A stretch of 64,000 nucleotides of DNA, taken from positions 319,215,456 through 319,279,455 of the forward strand of contig CM060922.1 of assembly GCA_030737875.1 (NCBI GenBank). The letters run 5' to 3'. Positions within the stretch are counted from its first letter, which is position 1. The number at the start of each line of letters is the position of its first letter. This document shows positions 38,141-51,109 of the stretch, piece after piece. The notes under the pieces are model-generated. The model was not told where the DNA came from and made no database searches. It saw nothing but the letters and a program-made list of their open reading frames with translations. The translations under genes and the position numbers were made by a program. The stretch is from Allium sativum (Eukaryota; Streptophyta; Magnoliopsida; Asparagales; Amaryllidaceae).

Positions 38141-38624
38141 TAGGGGTGAGCGTTCGGTCGGTTCGGTTGGTTTGGACGTAAAAAAATTCAAACCGAATTG
38201 AAACCGAAAATTTTCCAAATCAAACCGAACCCAACCAAATTAATTTCGGTTAATTCGGTCGGTAACCGATTTAACCGAACTAGAAGGATGTATTATCATT
38301 TAAATGATTAATTCACTCAAAATAAAATATAAATTCATGTTTGGAGAAATTCTATATAGTAAATTTTATGTTTATGATGAGATTTGATCTGTTTGCAACA
38401 AACGCATTTGTATTATATAACTAATCTAATTATTTATAGTGCTCTAATACCGTAAAATTAGATTATAAATTAAAAGTTCGGTTAATTCGGTTTAACCGAT
38501 AACCAAACAAATTTATTATACAAACCGAATTCAAACCGATTTAGTTTTAAAACCGAACCAAACCGACCGAAATGAACTGGTTTGGTCGGTTAATTCGGTT
38601 TGAACCGAATATTGCTCACCTCTA
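38141..38624. mobile_element. hAT-type MITE, 484 bp
   Basis: Imperfect terminal inverted repeats: TAGGGGTGAGCGTTCGGT at the left and, inverted, TAGAGGTGAGCAATATTCGG at the right. The ends are rich in ttcggtt/aaccgaa repeats. AAAACAAC flanks both sides exactly (38133-38140 and 38625-38632), the 8-bp target duplication of the hAT superfamily. No transposase is present. Confidence 0.92.
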
Positions 38625-38632
38625 AAAACAAC

Positions 38633-38954
38633 CCCCTTCTTACTTGTGTCATTGAGTAGGATTCCATTAAACAATTATAAACAAGTTCATTTCTTCCTGC
38701 TCCCTACAGTAGCATACCTTTTTTTGTCACTCAAATAAAGCTTAAAACTTGCAGCGTAATGGTTTTCAACCGCATCAACCAATTATATATAAAAAGGCAT
38801 ACTACTCAAAATAATACAAATGTTAAAAATACCCTAAGACGACAAACCTGATTTCTGAGTTGGACAACGATGGTGGTTATTGAGATTAGGGATTCTACAT
38901 TTGGAGGAAAATGCCGCACGGCTTTAAAAGTGGATTTCAGCGCATGGTCCAGCC
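38633..38954. other. Short native stretch left of element C
   Basis: No gene seen. It is continuous with 50227-50587 if element C is removed. Minus-strand frames cross it but show no domain. Confidence 0.5.
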
Positions 38955-40645
38955 GGCGGTGTAACAACCCGTATTTCGATAACATGATTAAGACGAGAAT
39001 CAAGGCAGAATTTAATTTTAAATTCTGAATCTGGTGAAACGGGCTATGCCATTGCGTTCGTCTCGGAAAAATACGCGAAATAGAGTCTGAGTTTTTGAAA
39101 ATCGGAGTCCGTATGACCAAGATATGGCCTCGCGAAGTTTCACGAAAAATTCCCAAATTAAAGTATACTTAATTAAGTGAAATGGGTTGCGCAGAGAAAT
39201 ATATATATATTGATATATATATATATATATATATATATAATTGAAAATTAAATAAATAAATATGCAAAAATGTTCAAAACAGCGAATTGGGAGAGGGGAA
39301 TAACCGAACCGGCCGATTTTTGAGGTCGACCCGAGCCTGCTGGGTCGACTAGGGGTTAATCCAGGGTGTTTGGCTGTCAACCCGTGGGCCGATTCGCTCA
39401 AATGCAGATTTTGCATTTGGATGGTTCTCATGGTTCATCTTTAATCTAAAGGCCCTAGATGGTTCCTACACTTGACTTCTTCCCCAAGACATACTTTGGT
39501 GGCTTGGATTGAATCTAGGTTTAATCCTATGGCCTAAAACACTTGCCTAATCTATAAATAAGCCCCTAACCTACCCCTAAACCCTCATTATTCATTCATG
39601 CAACTAAACTATGGCAAAATTGCTACTCTCATGGCCTCCACTCAACTATCCTAGCCTCCACTTCATTTCTATGAGAGGTTTCATGATCATGAGAGTATTA
39701 GAGAGTCCCTATGTTAGTATGAGAGCTTCTCAAGTTGATTTCAAGGCAAAAGCTTTGATCTTTGTTCATAAAGATGGTATTTTTGTTGATTTGGAGTGTT
39801 CATCTTTGGGTTTTTGGGTGATGGCATGCATAGGCTTCATCACAATCTTTGTTTTGCATTTCGATTTGTGCCTTCATAGCTATGTAAGCCCTTCCCTACT
39901 CTTAGATATTAACTATGAAGTTAAATGTTCATGTTGAAAGTTTGGGTTTGATTAATTAGAATGATGCATGCTATCATGTTATGCAAGTTTATGAAGTCAT
40001 TATCTTGATCTTATGAGCTAAAAGCCACAACCTTTATGTTGAAATGTTGCATTATACAACATGAGAATCTTCATAATCATTATGTCAACTTGCATATGAA
40101 GTCATAATCCTTATATGATGATATATGCGAGTTTCTAGCCATCATTCCATGTCTTTTGTCACCATGATTCGCTTATGTACCAAGTTTGGGTTGATGCATG
40201 TTTTTGAGGCTTAAGAATGTAACATGCAAGCTAATGAACACATTTGTGCCTCATTTGCCACCATGATTAACTTGTGGCTTAATACCCATTTTTGTCATTC
40301 CTTTGCCAAGTCTCTTCTTTTAATCCATCACGTTGTTGCGAACGTATATGCTAGTTTAAAAAGCGTTGGGGTCACATTATGGGGAAACATAATGACATGA
40401 ATATGACTTGGGTAAATGGGTATAAACATGACAACATGTAACGTTAAATATGACATGTGTTTATACTTGAAAACATGACTTGAATCATAACATGGAAGTT
40501 GACATGTAAGTATGCATAAAAACATAAGCTTGGGAATTTACCTATTAAGTTAGGTCTACCCATTGGGAATTTACCTATTAAGTTAGGTCTACCCAATTGC
40601 TTGAAAACTTGACTATGAACATGACACTAGACTAAACATGAAAGT

Positions 40646-40747
40646 GGCCAACTCGAGGTTGGGTTGAGTTTGCAACGTAAAACTACCCGGAACCGACCGG
40701 CCTAACTAGTAGTTGCAAACAATAGGACCCAATGTGAGAAGTTGGTC
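40646..40747 (+). other. Multi-stem module C1
   Basis: GGCCAAC (40646-40652) pairs with GTTGGTC (40741-40747) with one wobble; in the 3' LTR (47271) it reads GACCAAC and the pairing is perfect. TTGGGT pairs with ACCCAA, GTTTGCAAC (40668-40676) with GTTGCAAAC (40712-40720), then ACTA with TAGT and CCGG with CCGG. Confidence 0.7.
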
Positions 40748-40759
40748 ATGTTGTGCTTG

Positions 40760-40848
40760 AACCCGAGGTTAGACCAAGTTGTGGTGTAAAGCTACCCGGA
40801 ACCGACCGGCTTAACTAGTAACCACAACAAAGTCTAATGTGAGAGGTT
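40760..40848 (+). other. Multi-stem module C2
   Basis: AACC (40760-40763) pairs with GGTT (40845-40848), TTAGAC with GTCTAA, and GTTGTGGT (40778-40785) with ACCACAAC (40821-40828), closing the same conserved loop as the other modules. The 3' LTR copy is at 47385-47473. Confidence 0.7.
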
Positions 40849-40881
40849 GGGGTGCATTAAGTAATTAATGCCACATGATAG

Positions 40882-41760
40882 GGTTAAGTTAATTTGATTT
40901 ATGACTCTTAACCAAATATGACATGGGTAAATGGGTTAAGTAAATTGGTTAGGCTAATGATACTTAACAAAACATGACAAAGTTGGGTAGGTTAAGTGAT
41001 TTGATTTGCCTAATGACGCTTAACCATTTTTATACGACTAGTGGACGGGGATTAAGTTAACCAACACTTAATCAATCCAACATGATAATTTGGCAAGGTT
41101 AAGTAAGTTTTCTTAATGACACTTAACCATACAAGATGATTAGGGGATGGGGTTAAGTAATTTACACTTAACTAATCCGACACGGTAATTAGATGGGGTT
41201 AAGTAATCCACACTTAACTAATCTAAACACGGTAATTCGATGGGGTTAAGTTAAACACTTAACCAATTTAAACTCGGTAATTCAATGAGGTTAAGTAACC
41301 AATACTTAACCAACTTAACGTGATAATTTAATGGGGTTAAGCAACTTATACTTAACCAATTATACATGATGATTTGATGGGGTTAAGTAACTTACACTTA
41401 ACCAATCTAATACGCGGACTTGATAAGGTTAAGTCACAAGACCTTTTTAGAATATACTTAACCATTGTAGTACGATTAGAGGATGGGGTTAAGCCAACCT
41501 ATACTTAACCAATCCGACTCGATAATTTGATGGGATTAAGATAATCTATGCTTAATCGATCTAGCAAGATAATCCGATAGGATTAAGGTAAGCTAGTACT
41601 TGACCAATTTGACTTGATAGGGTTAAGTCATGAGCCTCTGGGTACACTTAACCAACTTGTGGGACTAAGTCTTGAACTTAAATACTTAGCCAATCTTTGA
41701 CGTGATTCGTGGGCGGGTTAAGTCATGGACTTGAATGATAACACTTAACCCAATAGACAA
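40882..41760 (+). repeat. Array of about 18 GGTTAAGT...ACTTAACC hairpin units in the C 5' LTR
   Basis: Each unit of roughly 45-55 bases holds ggttaagt, a spacer of about 7-30 bases and the complementary acttaacc. Some units carry variants in both arms: GATTAAG with CTTAATC (two units) and GACTAAGT with ACTTAGCC. The same array in the 3' LTR is at 47507-48375. E has about three units and D about four. Confidence 0.85.
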
Positions 41761-43201
41761 ACCCTAGCTAGAAGAACTAGGTAGAAAACCGTGGTTGATC
41801 AAGGATAACGGGAAAGGAAGCTAAGTGGTAAACCTTAGTTAAGGGTAACTAAGTAATAATTCTTAGCTAAGGACATAGGACTAATTCTCAAAACGATGAG
41901 TAACCTGATACGGTAGGTCATCGCTTAGTATACGAGGGGGAGCAAGTTATCTGACTTGGATAAAAGCTCCAGCGCACTGGGTGCCGAAGTGGAAGCTTCG
42001 GGGGACGTGAGGATATTCTTGGGATCCCTCTGTGGGCTGCCAGGTAATTATACTAGGCACATGAGAGGTTAAGGTCTGCGTTAGAAGGACCAAGAGTATG
42101 CCTTGGTTGCTATGCGAGCAACCTAAAGACTGGGATGGATTAGCGTGGAGTCGACGATTCTTGTTTTTGCCCTGGATAGCACATCGCCGACTACCTACCA
42201 TCTTTAGTCAATCGTGTACGTGCGGAAAGGCAGGGAACCCCCAACAGACCATGTGCTTACTATCGAGTCATGGGTGAGGTTGGCCCGTAGGAAAGTGGGC
42301 TATAGTGGGGCCGTGGAGTGGTTCTTATACATGATTTTTCTTGGATTGCCTTTCAGTAGTTGAGGGAGGGGTCACGTGGGACCATAGCCACGGGTACAAA
42401 AACAGACCTTGATATCTGCATCGGCAGACGATTTAAAGCTCCCGACCGAGTTCCGTATTTCTTGATTTGCCCTGGCACGGAACTCGGATGGCACATTGGG
42501 GAACATGTGCATCTAGACATGGAAAACGATTCACGATACATACGTGGGATCAAGGGCGCGGTTGACGGGTGGCGTAATCCCTAGTGGTCCTAGGTGGCCA
42601 AAACCCAAACCGAGTCGCGGAAACATTCATTAGGTAGCATAATCCCTAGCGGTCCTAGGTGGCATAAATCCTAAGTGGACGCGCGATAGTTCATGGTAAG
42701 GAAACACAACTAGATCAAGGGTTGCAGTCCAAAAACAACTTCAAGGATAAACCGTTTACATGGGAAAGCCCGTACAGCCTACGGCAAAGAACTGAACTTA
42801 TACATGGAAAGAAACATATGAGTTGAGTAACCTATATATGCAATATATTAGGTTGACATGGACCATTACACGACTTTTGAGTGAGGGTCATTCTTGGTTA
42901 ACACATGACACGGTGGGGATACTAGTACGGTAGGTGCAGAGCGGATATACAGGATAGATGCCATGGGACGTTATACGCGATAGATATCTTGGGATATTAT
43001 ACTTGATAGGAACCTGACAATGTGATACCTTGTTTTATCTTGACATTGTAGTTTATCACGACACCCTAGTTTATCTGAGTTCGGTAGTTCATCCTGTTAT
43101 TTTGATTTAATTGACCTATCTTGTATCATGCTTATGTTCATCTCAGTTTCTCATGACAGTTAACTTTACTAGTTTTTATACTAATAGTAGATAGGGCTTA
43201 C

Positions 43202-43218
43202 TCAGTCTTTTTGACTGA
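43202..43218 (+). other. Conserved LTR 3' hairpin in C
   Basis: TCAGTC, loop TTTTT, GACTGA, followed by CCCGTTTTG. Also in D at 53789-53805. Confidence 0.65.
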
Positions 43219-43605
43219 CCCGTTTTGTTTCGCCTCTTTTCTTCCGTTTCCCCCCCCCAGGTTACAGGGAGGAAACACTGCTGTTTAGTTCGGACTTCTT
43301 CTGCTTGAAGGTCATCATGGATGGCTTGGACTTTTCCTGGCTATGGCTACTTTACTGTTTTTATTTGGGGAATAATTTATGAAAAAGTCTTTATGCTTCT
43401 TTATTATTGCAAGACAGGTTTTGATGTACTCTGATGTAAAAGGCTTTAGACCTTATTTATTCATGTTATGAAAGTTTGATTTTACTTCCGCTATTTTATA
43501 TATGTTCTGTCTTGTAATATTTCTGTGCATGTTTACCAATAATACTCCTCCAAACCTAGTGCATTCCCTTTGTGAGTGACCCTAGCGGAGGTGGGGTGTT
43601 ACATT

Positions 43606-43617
43606 TGGTATCAGAGC
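43606..43617 (+). promoter_or_regulatory. Primer binding site of element C
   Basis: TGGTATCAGAGC, complementary to the 3' end of initiator tRNA-Met, two bases after the LTR. Confidence 0.92.
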
Positions 43618-45586
43618 AGAAGGTTACCAAATTGGGCAAAAGTTTTTAAAGACCTTCTGAAAACTATTTGAAAATCGTTTATTAAGAAGCATTTTTCAAG
43701 AAAGTTTTCTTTTAAAAAGAAAAGGCTATTCCCCAAAGGCCATTAGCATTATCCTTGTTTCCTTAATTAAATCTCTTTTCCTTTCTTTCCTCCATCTGTA
43801 GTCACAGTGGTTTTAACTGCGACTAGTCTTTTCTATCTACGAAAGTACTTTCCATGCGATGGAGGTGGTTTTCAAGAGACCAGTGGCCGCATTATAAGAA
43901 AGGATAGTGAGAAAGAGGATAAAGGATACGAGCTTAAGGATGAGCAACTTGTTGGTATGGCTTAGTCCTCAAAGGAGGGAGAAAGATGAACAATGAAACC
44001 CATGACGAGAAAGTATCTTTGGTATGGTGAAACGGGACGGATAGTTAAGTATTGTGGGACAAGGACAAGATCATCGTTGTATGCCCTCACTAGAGTACCT
44101 GAGTAGGGGGATAACATCCTTGTTGAAGATCTAGTTATTCTTTTCTATCATCCCGCCAAGACTTTGTTTTGATCCCCGCATCATTTAAGTTTGCTTCGAT
44201 AGTTGAGTCTCTGCACCTTAAGTACTAGCGTAATAGAGAATCCCATTTTTGTCTCAAGTCCTATTGGAGAATCAATCCATTTATACATGACTTGTTTGGA
44301 TTTGGGAATGTCTATGTCAAGTGTTGAGCTTGGAAATAATGCTTATGAGCTATGGATGGATTCTAAGGATGAAGTGGTTATCCAGTAAGGGGTGCCACTC
44401 TCGGTTTTGATAGGAGGGTAGTTAGACCTTTTGACTAGCCTTGGTAATACCCTCAAGTCTCGTGTAACCTTTTTGGGTTCGGTCATGATTAATTACTTAG
44501 AATCCCTTGATGCCTTTATTGGAATTTTGAAGCCCGATCGAGTGGTGTTCGCCGATAAGATGGATGGTTTATTTCACTTATGCATGGGTTATGGAAATCA
44601 CCCTAGTAAGTGCGCTTGGTAACCTGGTTGACATCTGTTTACTTTCAAGAAGAAGTTCTTCTACATGGAATACCTTATAGTATATCAACGAGATCCAAGA
44701 TTCACTAGTGAATTTTGGAAAGCTTGCATGAGATCATGAGTACGCAGTCATGTTTGCGTCAAGTATTCTAGGAAAAGGGTAAGTGCAAGTGGAACGAGAG
44801 GCAACGAAGAAATGAGTTCCAGCTCATGTTATGGAAACAGGAAATAAGAAGCTACGAAATCGCGAAGTTAAAAGACGGTCAAGGCACAATGGAATTAAGC
44901 CCATGGAAATACGACTTTGATGGTCAAAGACTAGATACGCGCATGATATCTCTTTTTGGGAGTATATTCTTGATCCCTGTTTTCGGTAGAGCTTACTTGT
45001 AGGCTATCTTTTGTGGACATCCTCTCGGTCCTATTTTCTGTTACAAACCCCGTAAGGAGTTTGTCTTGTTTATCTTCTCGACCCTGTTTCAGGGAATCCT
45101 AGGTAGAACCCTATGGATGTAAACATGTATTTGAAACATGTTATGATTGATATGGTTGCAAGTGGTTGCAAGTGGTTGCTCGTGGATGCGCGAATACACA
45201 TTAGATACTAGCTCGACTCGGTCACATTTCATATTGCATATGCACGAGTATTTATACTTGTTTATGGATGAAATCGAATGTATTATCATGCGGTTGTTGC
45301 ATATGAATGAATGATTGTGCACGCATATAGTATCTATATGACTAGGACTATTTGCATACATGTTGGATTCATGGCACTATACATATTTTGCATTAGAAAG
45401 ATTATTCAGGCCTGATCATTAGCATTAGCTAAGGAACATGTACACACACGTTTTGCATATATTCATACAGCATTAGAAATCATCTAAGGACAATGGTTGC
45501 TTGTGGATGATGTTTTGAGTAGATGGATGATGGATGGTAGGATATGTTCTTCCTAACTTGGAGATTTCGGGGACGAAATCCTAAAT

Positions 45587-45597
45587 GGTGGGGAGAA
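45587..45597 (+). promoter_or_regulatory. Polypurine tract of element C
   Basis: GGTGGGGAGAA directly before the 3' LTR, preceded by ggggacgaaatcc. Confidence 0.8.
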
Positions 45598-48500
45598 TGT
45601 AACAACCCGTATTTCGATAACATGATTAAGACGAGAATCAAGGCAGAATTTAATTTTAAATTCTGAATCTGGTGAAACGGGCTATGCCATTGCGTTCGTC
45701 TCGGAAAAATACACGAAATAGAGTCTGAGTTTTCGAAAATCGGAGTCCGTATGACCAAGATATGGCCTCGCGAAGTTTCACGAAAAATTCCCAAATTAAA
45801 GTATACTTAATTAAGTGAAATGGGTTGCGCAGAGAAATATATATATATTGATATATATATATATAATTGAAAATTAAATAAATAAATATGCAAAAATGTT
45901 CAAAACAGCGAATTGGGAGAGGGGAATAACCGAACCGGCCGATTTTTGAGGTCGACCCGAGCCTGCTGGGTCGACTAGGGGTTAATCCAGGGTGTTTGGC
46001 TGTCAACCCGTGGGCCGATTCGCTCAAATGAGATTTTGCATTTGGATGGTTCTCATGGTTCATCTTTAATCTAAAGGCCCTAGATGGTTCCTACACTTGA
46101 CTTCTTCCCCAAGACATACTTTGGTGGCTTGGATTGAATCTAGGTTTAATCCTATGGCCTAAAACACTTGCCTAATCTATAAATAAGCCCCTAACCTACC
46201 CCTAAACCCTCATTATTCATTCATGCAACTAAACTATGGCAAAATTGCTACTCTCATGGCCTCCACTCAACTATCCTAGCCTCCACTTCATTTCTATGAG
46301 AGGTTTCATGATCATGAGAGTATTAGAGAGTCCCTATGTTAGTATGAGAGCTTCTCAAGTTGATTTCAAGGCAAAAGCTTTGATCTTTGTTCATAAAGAT
46401 GGTATTTTTGTTGATTTGGAGTGTTCATCTTTGGGTTTTTGGGTGATGGCATGCATAGGCTTCATCACAATCTTTGTTTTGCATTTCGATTTGTGCCTTC
46501 ATAGCTATGTAAGCCCTTCCCTACTCTTAGATATTAACTATGAAGTTAAATGTTCATGTTGAAAGTTTGGGTTTGATTAATTAGAATGATGCATGCTATC
46601 ATGTTATGCAAGTTTATGAAGTCATTATCTTGATCTTATGAGCTAAAAGCCACAACCTTTATGTTGAAATGTTGCATTATGCAACATGAGAATCTTCATA
46701 ATCATTATGTCAACTTGCATATGAAGTCATAATCCTTATATGATGATATATGCGAGTTTCTAGCCATCATTCCATGTCTTTTGTCACCATGATTCGCTTA
46801 TGTACCAAGTTTGGGTTGATGCATGTTTTTGAGGCTTAAGAATGTAACATGCAAGCTAATGAACACATTTGTGCCTCATTTGCCACCATGATTAACTTGT
46901 GGCTTAATACCCATTTTTGTCATTCCTTTGCCAAGTCTCTTCTTTTAATCCATCACGTTGTTGCGAACGTATATGCTAGTTTAAAAAGCGTTGGGGTCAC
47001 ATTATGGGGAAACATAATGACATGAATATGACTTAGGTAAATGGGTATAAACATGACAACATGTAACGTTAAATATGACATGTGTTTATACTTGAAAACA
47101 TGACTTGAATCATAACATGGAAGTTGACATGTAAGTATGCATAAAAACATAAGCTTGGGAATTTACCTATTAAGTTAGGTCTACCCATTGGGAATTTACC
47201 TATTAAGTTAGGTCTACCCAATTGCTTGAAAACTTGACTATGAACATGACACTAGACTAAACATGAAAGTGACCAACTCGAGGTTGGGTTGAGTTTGCAA
47301 CGTAAAACTACCCGGAACCGACCGGCCTAACTAGTAGTTGCAAACAATAGGACCCAATGTGAGAAGTTGGTCATGTTGTGCTTGAACCCGAGGTTAGACC
47401 AAGTTGTGGTGTAAAGCTACCCGGAACCGACCGGCTTAACTAGTAACCACAACAAAGTCTAATGTGAGAGGTTGGGGTGCATTAAGTAATTAATGCCACA
47501 TGATAGGGTTAAGTTAATTTGATTTATGACTCTTAACCAAATATGACATGGGTAAATGGGTTAAGTAAATTGGTTAGGCTAATGATACTTAACAAAACAT
47601 GACAAGGTTGGGTAGGTTAAGTGATTTGATTTGCCTAATGACGCTTAACCATTTTTATACGACTAGTGGACGGGGATTAAGTTAACCAACACTTAATCAA
47701 TCCAACATGATAATTTGGCAAGGTTAAGTAAGTTTTCTTAATGACACTTAACCATACAAGATGATTAGGGGATGGGGTTAAGTAATTTACGCTTAACTAA
47801 TCCGACACGGTAATTAGATGGGGTTAAGTAATCCACACTTAACTAATCTAAACACGGTAATTCGATGGGGTTAAGTTAAACACTTAACCAATTTAAACTC
47901 GGTAATTCAATGAGGTTAAGTAACCAATACTTAACCAACTTAACGTGATAATTTAATGGGGTTAAGCAACTTATACTTAACCAATTATACATGATGATTT
48001 GATGGGGTTAAGTAACTTACACTTAACCAATCTAATACGCGGACTTGATAAGGTTAAGTCACAAGACCTTTTTAGAATATACTTAACCATTGTAGTACGA
48101 TTAGAGGATGGGGTTAAGCCAACCTATACTTAACCAATCCGACTCGATAATTTGATGGGATTAAGATAATCTATGCTTAATCGATCTAGCAAGATAATCC
48201 GATAGGATTAAGGTAAGCTAGTACTTGACCAATTTGACTTGATAGGGTTAAGTCATGAGCCTCTGGGTACACTTAACCAACTTGTGGGACTAAGTCTTGA
48301 ACTTAAATACTTAGCCAATCTTTGACGTGATTCGTGGGCGGGTTAAGTCATGGACTTGAATGATAACACTTAACCCAATAGACAAACCCTAGCTAGAAGA
48401 ACTAGGTAGAAAACCGTGGTTGATCAAGGATAACGGGAAAGGAAGCTAAGTGGTAAACCTTAGTTAAGGGTAACTAAGTAATAATTCTTAGCTAAGGACA

Positions 48501-50226
48501 TAGGACTAATTCTCAAAACGATGAGTAACCTGATACGGTAGGTCATCGCTTAGTATACGAGGGGGAGCAAGTTATCTGACTTGGATAAAAGCTCCAGCGC
48601 ACTGGGTGCCGAAGTGGAAGCTTCGGGGGACGTGAGGATATTCTTGGGATCCCTCTATGGGCTGCCAGGTAATTATACTAGGCCCATGAGAGGTTAAGGT
48701 CTGCGTTAGAAGGACCAAGAGTATGCCTTGGTTGCTATGCGAGCAACCTAAAGACTGGGATGGATTAGCGTGGAGTCGACGATTCTTGTTTTTGCCCTGG
48801 ATAGCACATCGCCGACTACCTACCATCTTTAGTCAATCGTGTACATGCGGAAAGGCAGGGAACCCCCAACAGACCATGTGCTTGCTATCGAGTCATGGGT
48901 GAGGTTGGCCCGTAGGAAAGTGGGCTATAGTGGGGCCGTGGAGTGGTTCTTATACATGATTTTTCTTGGATTGCCTTTCAGTAGTTGAGGGAGGGGTCAC
49001 GTGGGACCATAGCCACGGGTACAAAAACAGACCTTGATATCTGCATCGGCAGACGATTTAAAGCTCCCGACCGAGTTCCGTATTTCTTGATTTGCCCTGG
49101 CACGGAACTCGGATGGCACATTGGGGAACATGTGCATCTAGACATGGAAAACGATTCACGATACATACGTGGGATCAAGGGCGCGGTTGACGGGTGGCGT
49201 AATCCCTAGTGGTCCTAGGTGGCCAAAACCCAAACCGAGTCGCGGAAACGTTCATTAGGTAGCATAATCCCTAGCGGTCCTAGGTGGCATAAATCCTAAG
49301 TGGACGCGCGATAGTTCATGGTAAGGAAACACAACTAGATCAAGGGTTGCAGTCCAAAAACAACTTCAAGGATAAACCGTTTACATGGGAAAGCCCGTAC
49401 AGCCTACGGCAAAGAACTGAACTTATACATGGAAAGAAACATATGAGTTGAGTAACCTATATATGCAATATATTAGGTTGACATGGACCATTACACGACT
49501 TTTGAGTGAGGGTCATTCTTGGTTAACACATGACACGGTGGGGATACTAGTACGGTAGGTGCAGAGCGGATATACAGGATAGATGCCATGGGACGTTATA
49601 CGCGATAGATATCTTGGGATATTATACTTGATAGGAACCTGACAATGTGATACCTTGTTTTATCTTGACATTGTAGTTTATCACGACACCCTAGTTTATC
49701 TGAGTTCGGTAGTTCATCCTGTTATTTTGATTTAATTGACCTATCTTGTATCATGCTTATGTTCATCTCAGTTTCTCATGACAGTTAACTTTACTAGTTT
49801 TTATACTAATAGTAGATAGGGCTTACTCAGTCTTTTTGACTGACCCGTTTTGTTTCGCCTCTTTTCTTCCGTTTCCCCCCCAGGTTACAGGGAGGAAACA
49901 CTGCTGTTTAGTTCGGACTTCTTCTGCTTGAAGGTCATCATGGATGGCTTGGACTTTTCCTGGCTATGGCTACTTTACTGTTTTTATTTGGGGAATAATT
50001 TATGAAAAAGTCTTTATGCTTCTTTATTATTGCAAGATAGGTTTTGATGTACTCTGATGTAAAAAGCTTTAGACCTTATTTATTCATGTTATGAAAGTTT
50101 GATTTTACTTCCGCTATTTTATATATGTTCTGTCTTGTAATATTTCTGTGCATGTTTACCAATAATACTCCTCCAAACCTAGTGCATTCCCTTTGTGAGT
50201 GACCCTAGCGGAGGTGGGGTGTTACA
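45598..50226 (+). repeat. 3' LTR of element C
   Basis: Near-identical to 38960-43603. Visible differences include a shorter TA microsatellite (45837-45865), a shorter C run near 49877 and scattered single bases. Confidence 0.93.
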
Positions 50227-50587
50227 GACGGTTTCTCACGGTTTCGAGATTCAGTCGGCGGTTCGTGCAGGACAACGGTCCGATTTGATTCCAAGCCGAC
50301 GACGCTCATGGTTGGCGGTTTCACTTGGTCGAAATACGGTCCGGTCTGGTTCTTAGAACTATGCAACCAAGGGTCATTGAGTGGAACATTAAAAGAAACG
50401 GTACTGTAAACTCCGACAAACACGACGACCCGTTGACAATTCCATTGTTTTATCAACTGAAGTTGTTTTTCTCATTTAAACTTATTACTTTATCCTAATA
50501 TTTTTATTATATAAATTAGTTATTTGATCAAATATGATAATCCTAACCCTAATTATATATAATGGAATTATTCAAATTTACGAAAGT
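50227..50587. other. Short native stretch between element C and the LINE
   Basis: Continues the sequence interrupted at 38959. No gene recognised. The last bases (tttacgaaag) would be one copy of the LINE target duplication, whose partner lies outside the window. Confidence 0.5.
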
Positions 50588-51022
50588 TTTTTTTTTGAAA
50601 TGATAAAAAAGAGGCCCAAAGCCCATGAATCGGACACAAGCCCAACTCACAAATACAACAACGATACAATCTAACCCTAGCCGCCAAATATCACAAGCCA
50701 AACCCTAAAGTTTAAAACACTGGAAATGGCGACGACTTGAGAAATCAGCTCCTTCTTCATCATGGCGGTTTCCAGACGAAATTCTCACTGACTTCACTTC
50801 TACTCACTTTAGATCCAAACTTGTTATGATCTCCTTTGTCTCTCATACACCAGTTTCTGTCTTTAGTCTTCTGAGGGTTAGAACCCAACGGATCTGAGCT
50901 AGTTGGGTTGTCAGAGTCTCTCTTCCTCCTTCGAGTGTCTCTGATGGCGACAAAGGGTCCTCCACTGCTACTCTCACCTTCTAACCAGTTAGAAAGATGA
51001 TAGATCTGGTGATTAAGTGAGC
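50588..51022 (-). other. 3' untranslated region and poly(A) of the LINE
   Basis: About 430 bases after the stop codon at 51023-51025, ending in A10 on the minus strand. It has no open frame of note. Confidence 0.7.
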
Positions 51023-51109
51023 TTATGTAGTGATTACCCCAATTCTTTGTAAAAATCTGATTTTTCCTTCTGTCTTCTTCATATCCAGGTGATTGTGCGG
51101 ATCTAGATC
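51023..51109 (-). CDS. C-terminal end of LINE ORF2, separated by element D
   Basis: When element D and one copy of its target duplication are ignored, the reading frame broken at 61538 continues here in phase for about 27 codons to a TAA at 51025-51023. The LINE was therefore open to its natural stop when element D landed. Confidence 0.75.
   Translation of the reverse strand, partial: DLDPHNHLDMKKTEGKIRFLQRIGVITT

Larger units (their letters stand above)
38960..43603 (+). repeat. 5' LTR of element C
   Basis: TGTAACAACCCG...GGGGTGTTACA. TATA box at 39553-39560. A TA microsatellite at about 39201-39239 is longer than in the other LTR. It carries the paired small hairpins (40532-40594), modules C1 and C2, the GGTTAAG array, a 3' hairpin (43202-43218) and a C-rich tract before an acceptor-like CCCAG|GTTACAG near 43260. 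Confidence 0.93.
43604..45597 (+). pseudogene. Decayed interior of element C with a protease-region relic
   Basis: 44160-44300 aligns by eye to the protease region of D (55480-55600), sharing caccttaagtactagc and the VSSPIGE / VSNPIGG stretch. The DSG active-site triplet is destroyed, and stops and indels break the frame. 44420-44560 matches the D sequence after the protease (LGNTL...YLESL). 44690-44735 and 44940-45060 match the D tail near 57330 and 57590. The segment 43850-44100 I cannot identify. RT, RNase H and integrase are missing. Confidence 0.75.
38960..50226 (+). mobile_element. Ty3/Gypsy-type LTR retrotransposon C with decayed interior
   Basis: LTRs run 38960-43603 (4644 bases) and 45598-50226 (4629 bases), start TGTAACAACCCG and end GGGGTGTTACA, and look over 99% alike. 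The flanks are GGCGG (38955-38959) and GACGG (50227-50231), a target duplication with one mismatch. The 1994-base interior has a primer site, a purine tract and only relics of the pol region shared with element D. Gag, RT and integrase domains are gone. The high LTR identity next to a wrecked interior suggests it was copied by proteins supplied in trans, as for LARD-like elements. Confidence 0.92.

Noticed and set aside
39611..39937. 108-codon frame identical at 46236-46562
   Set aside because: Conserved only because the C LTRs are nearly identical. It starts just after the presumed transcription start and ends past the splice-donor-like site; no homology recognised, so it is not called a gene.
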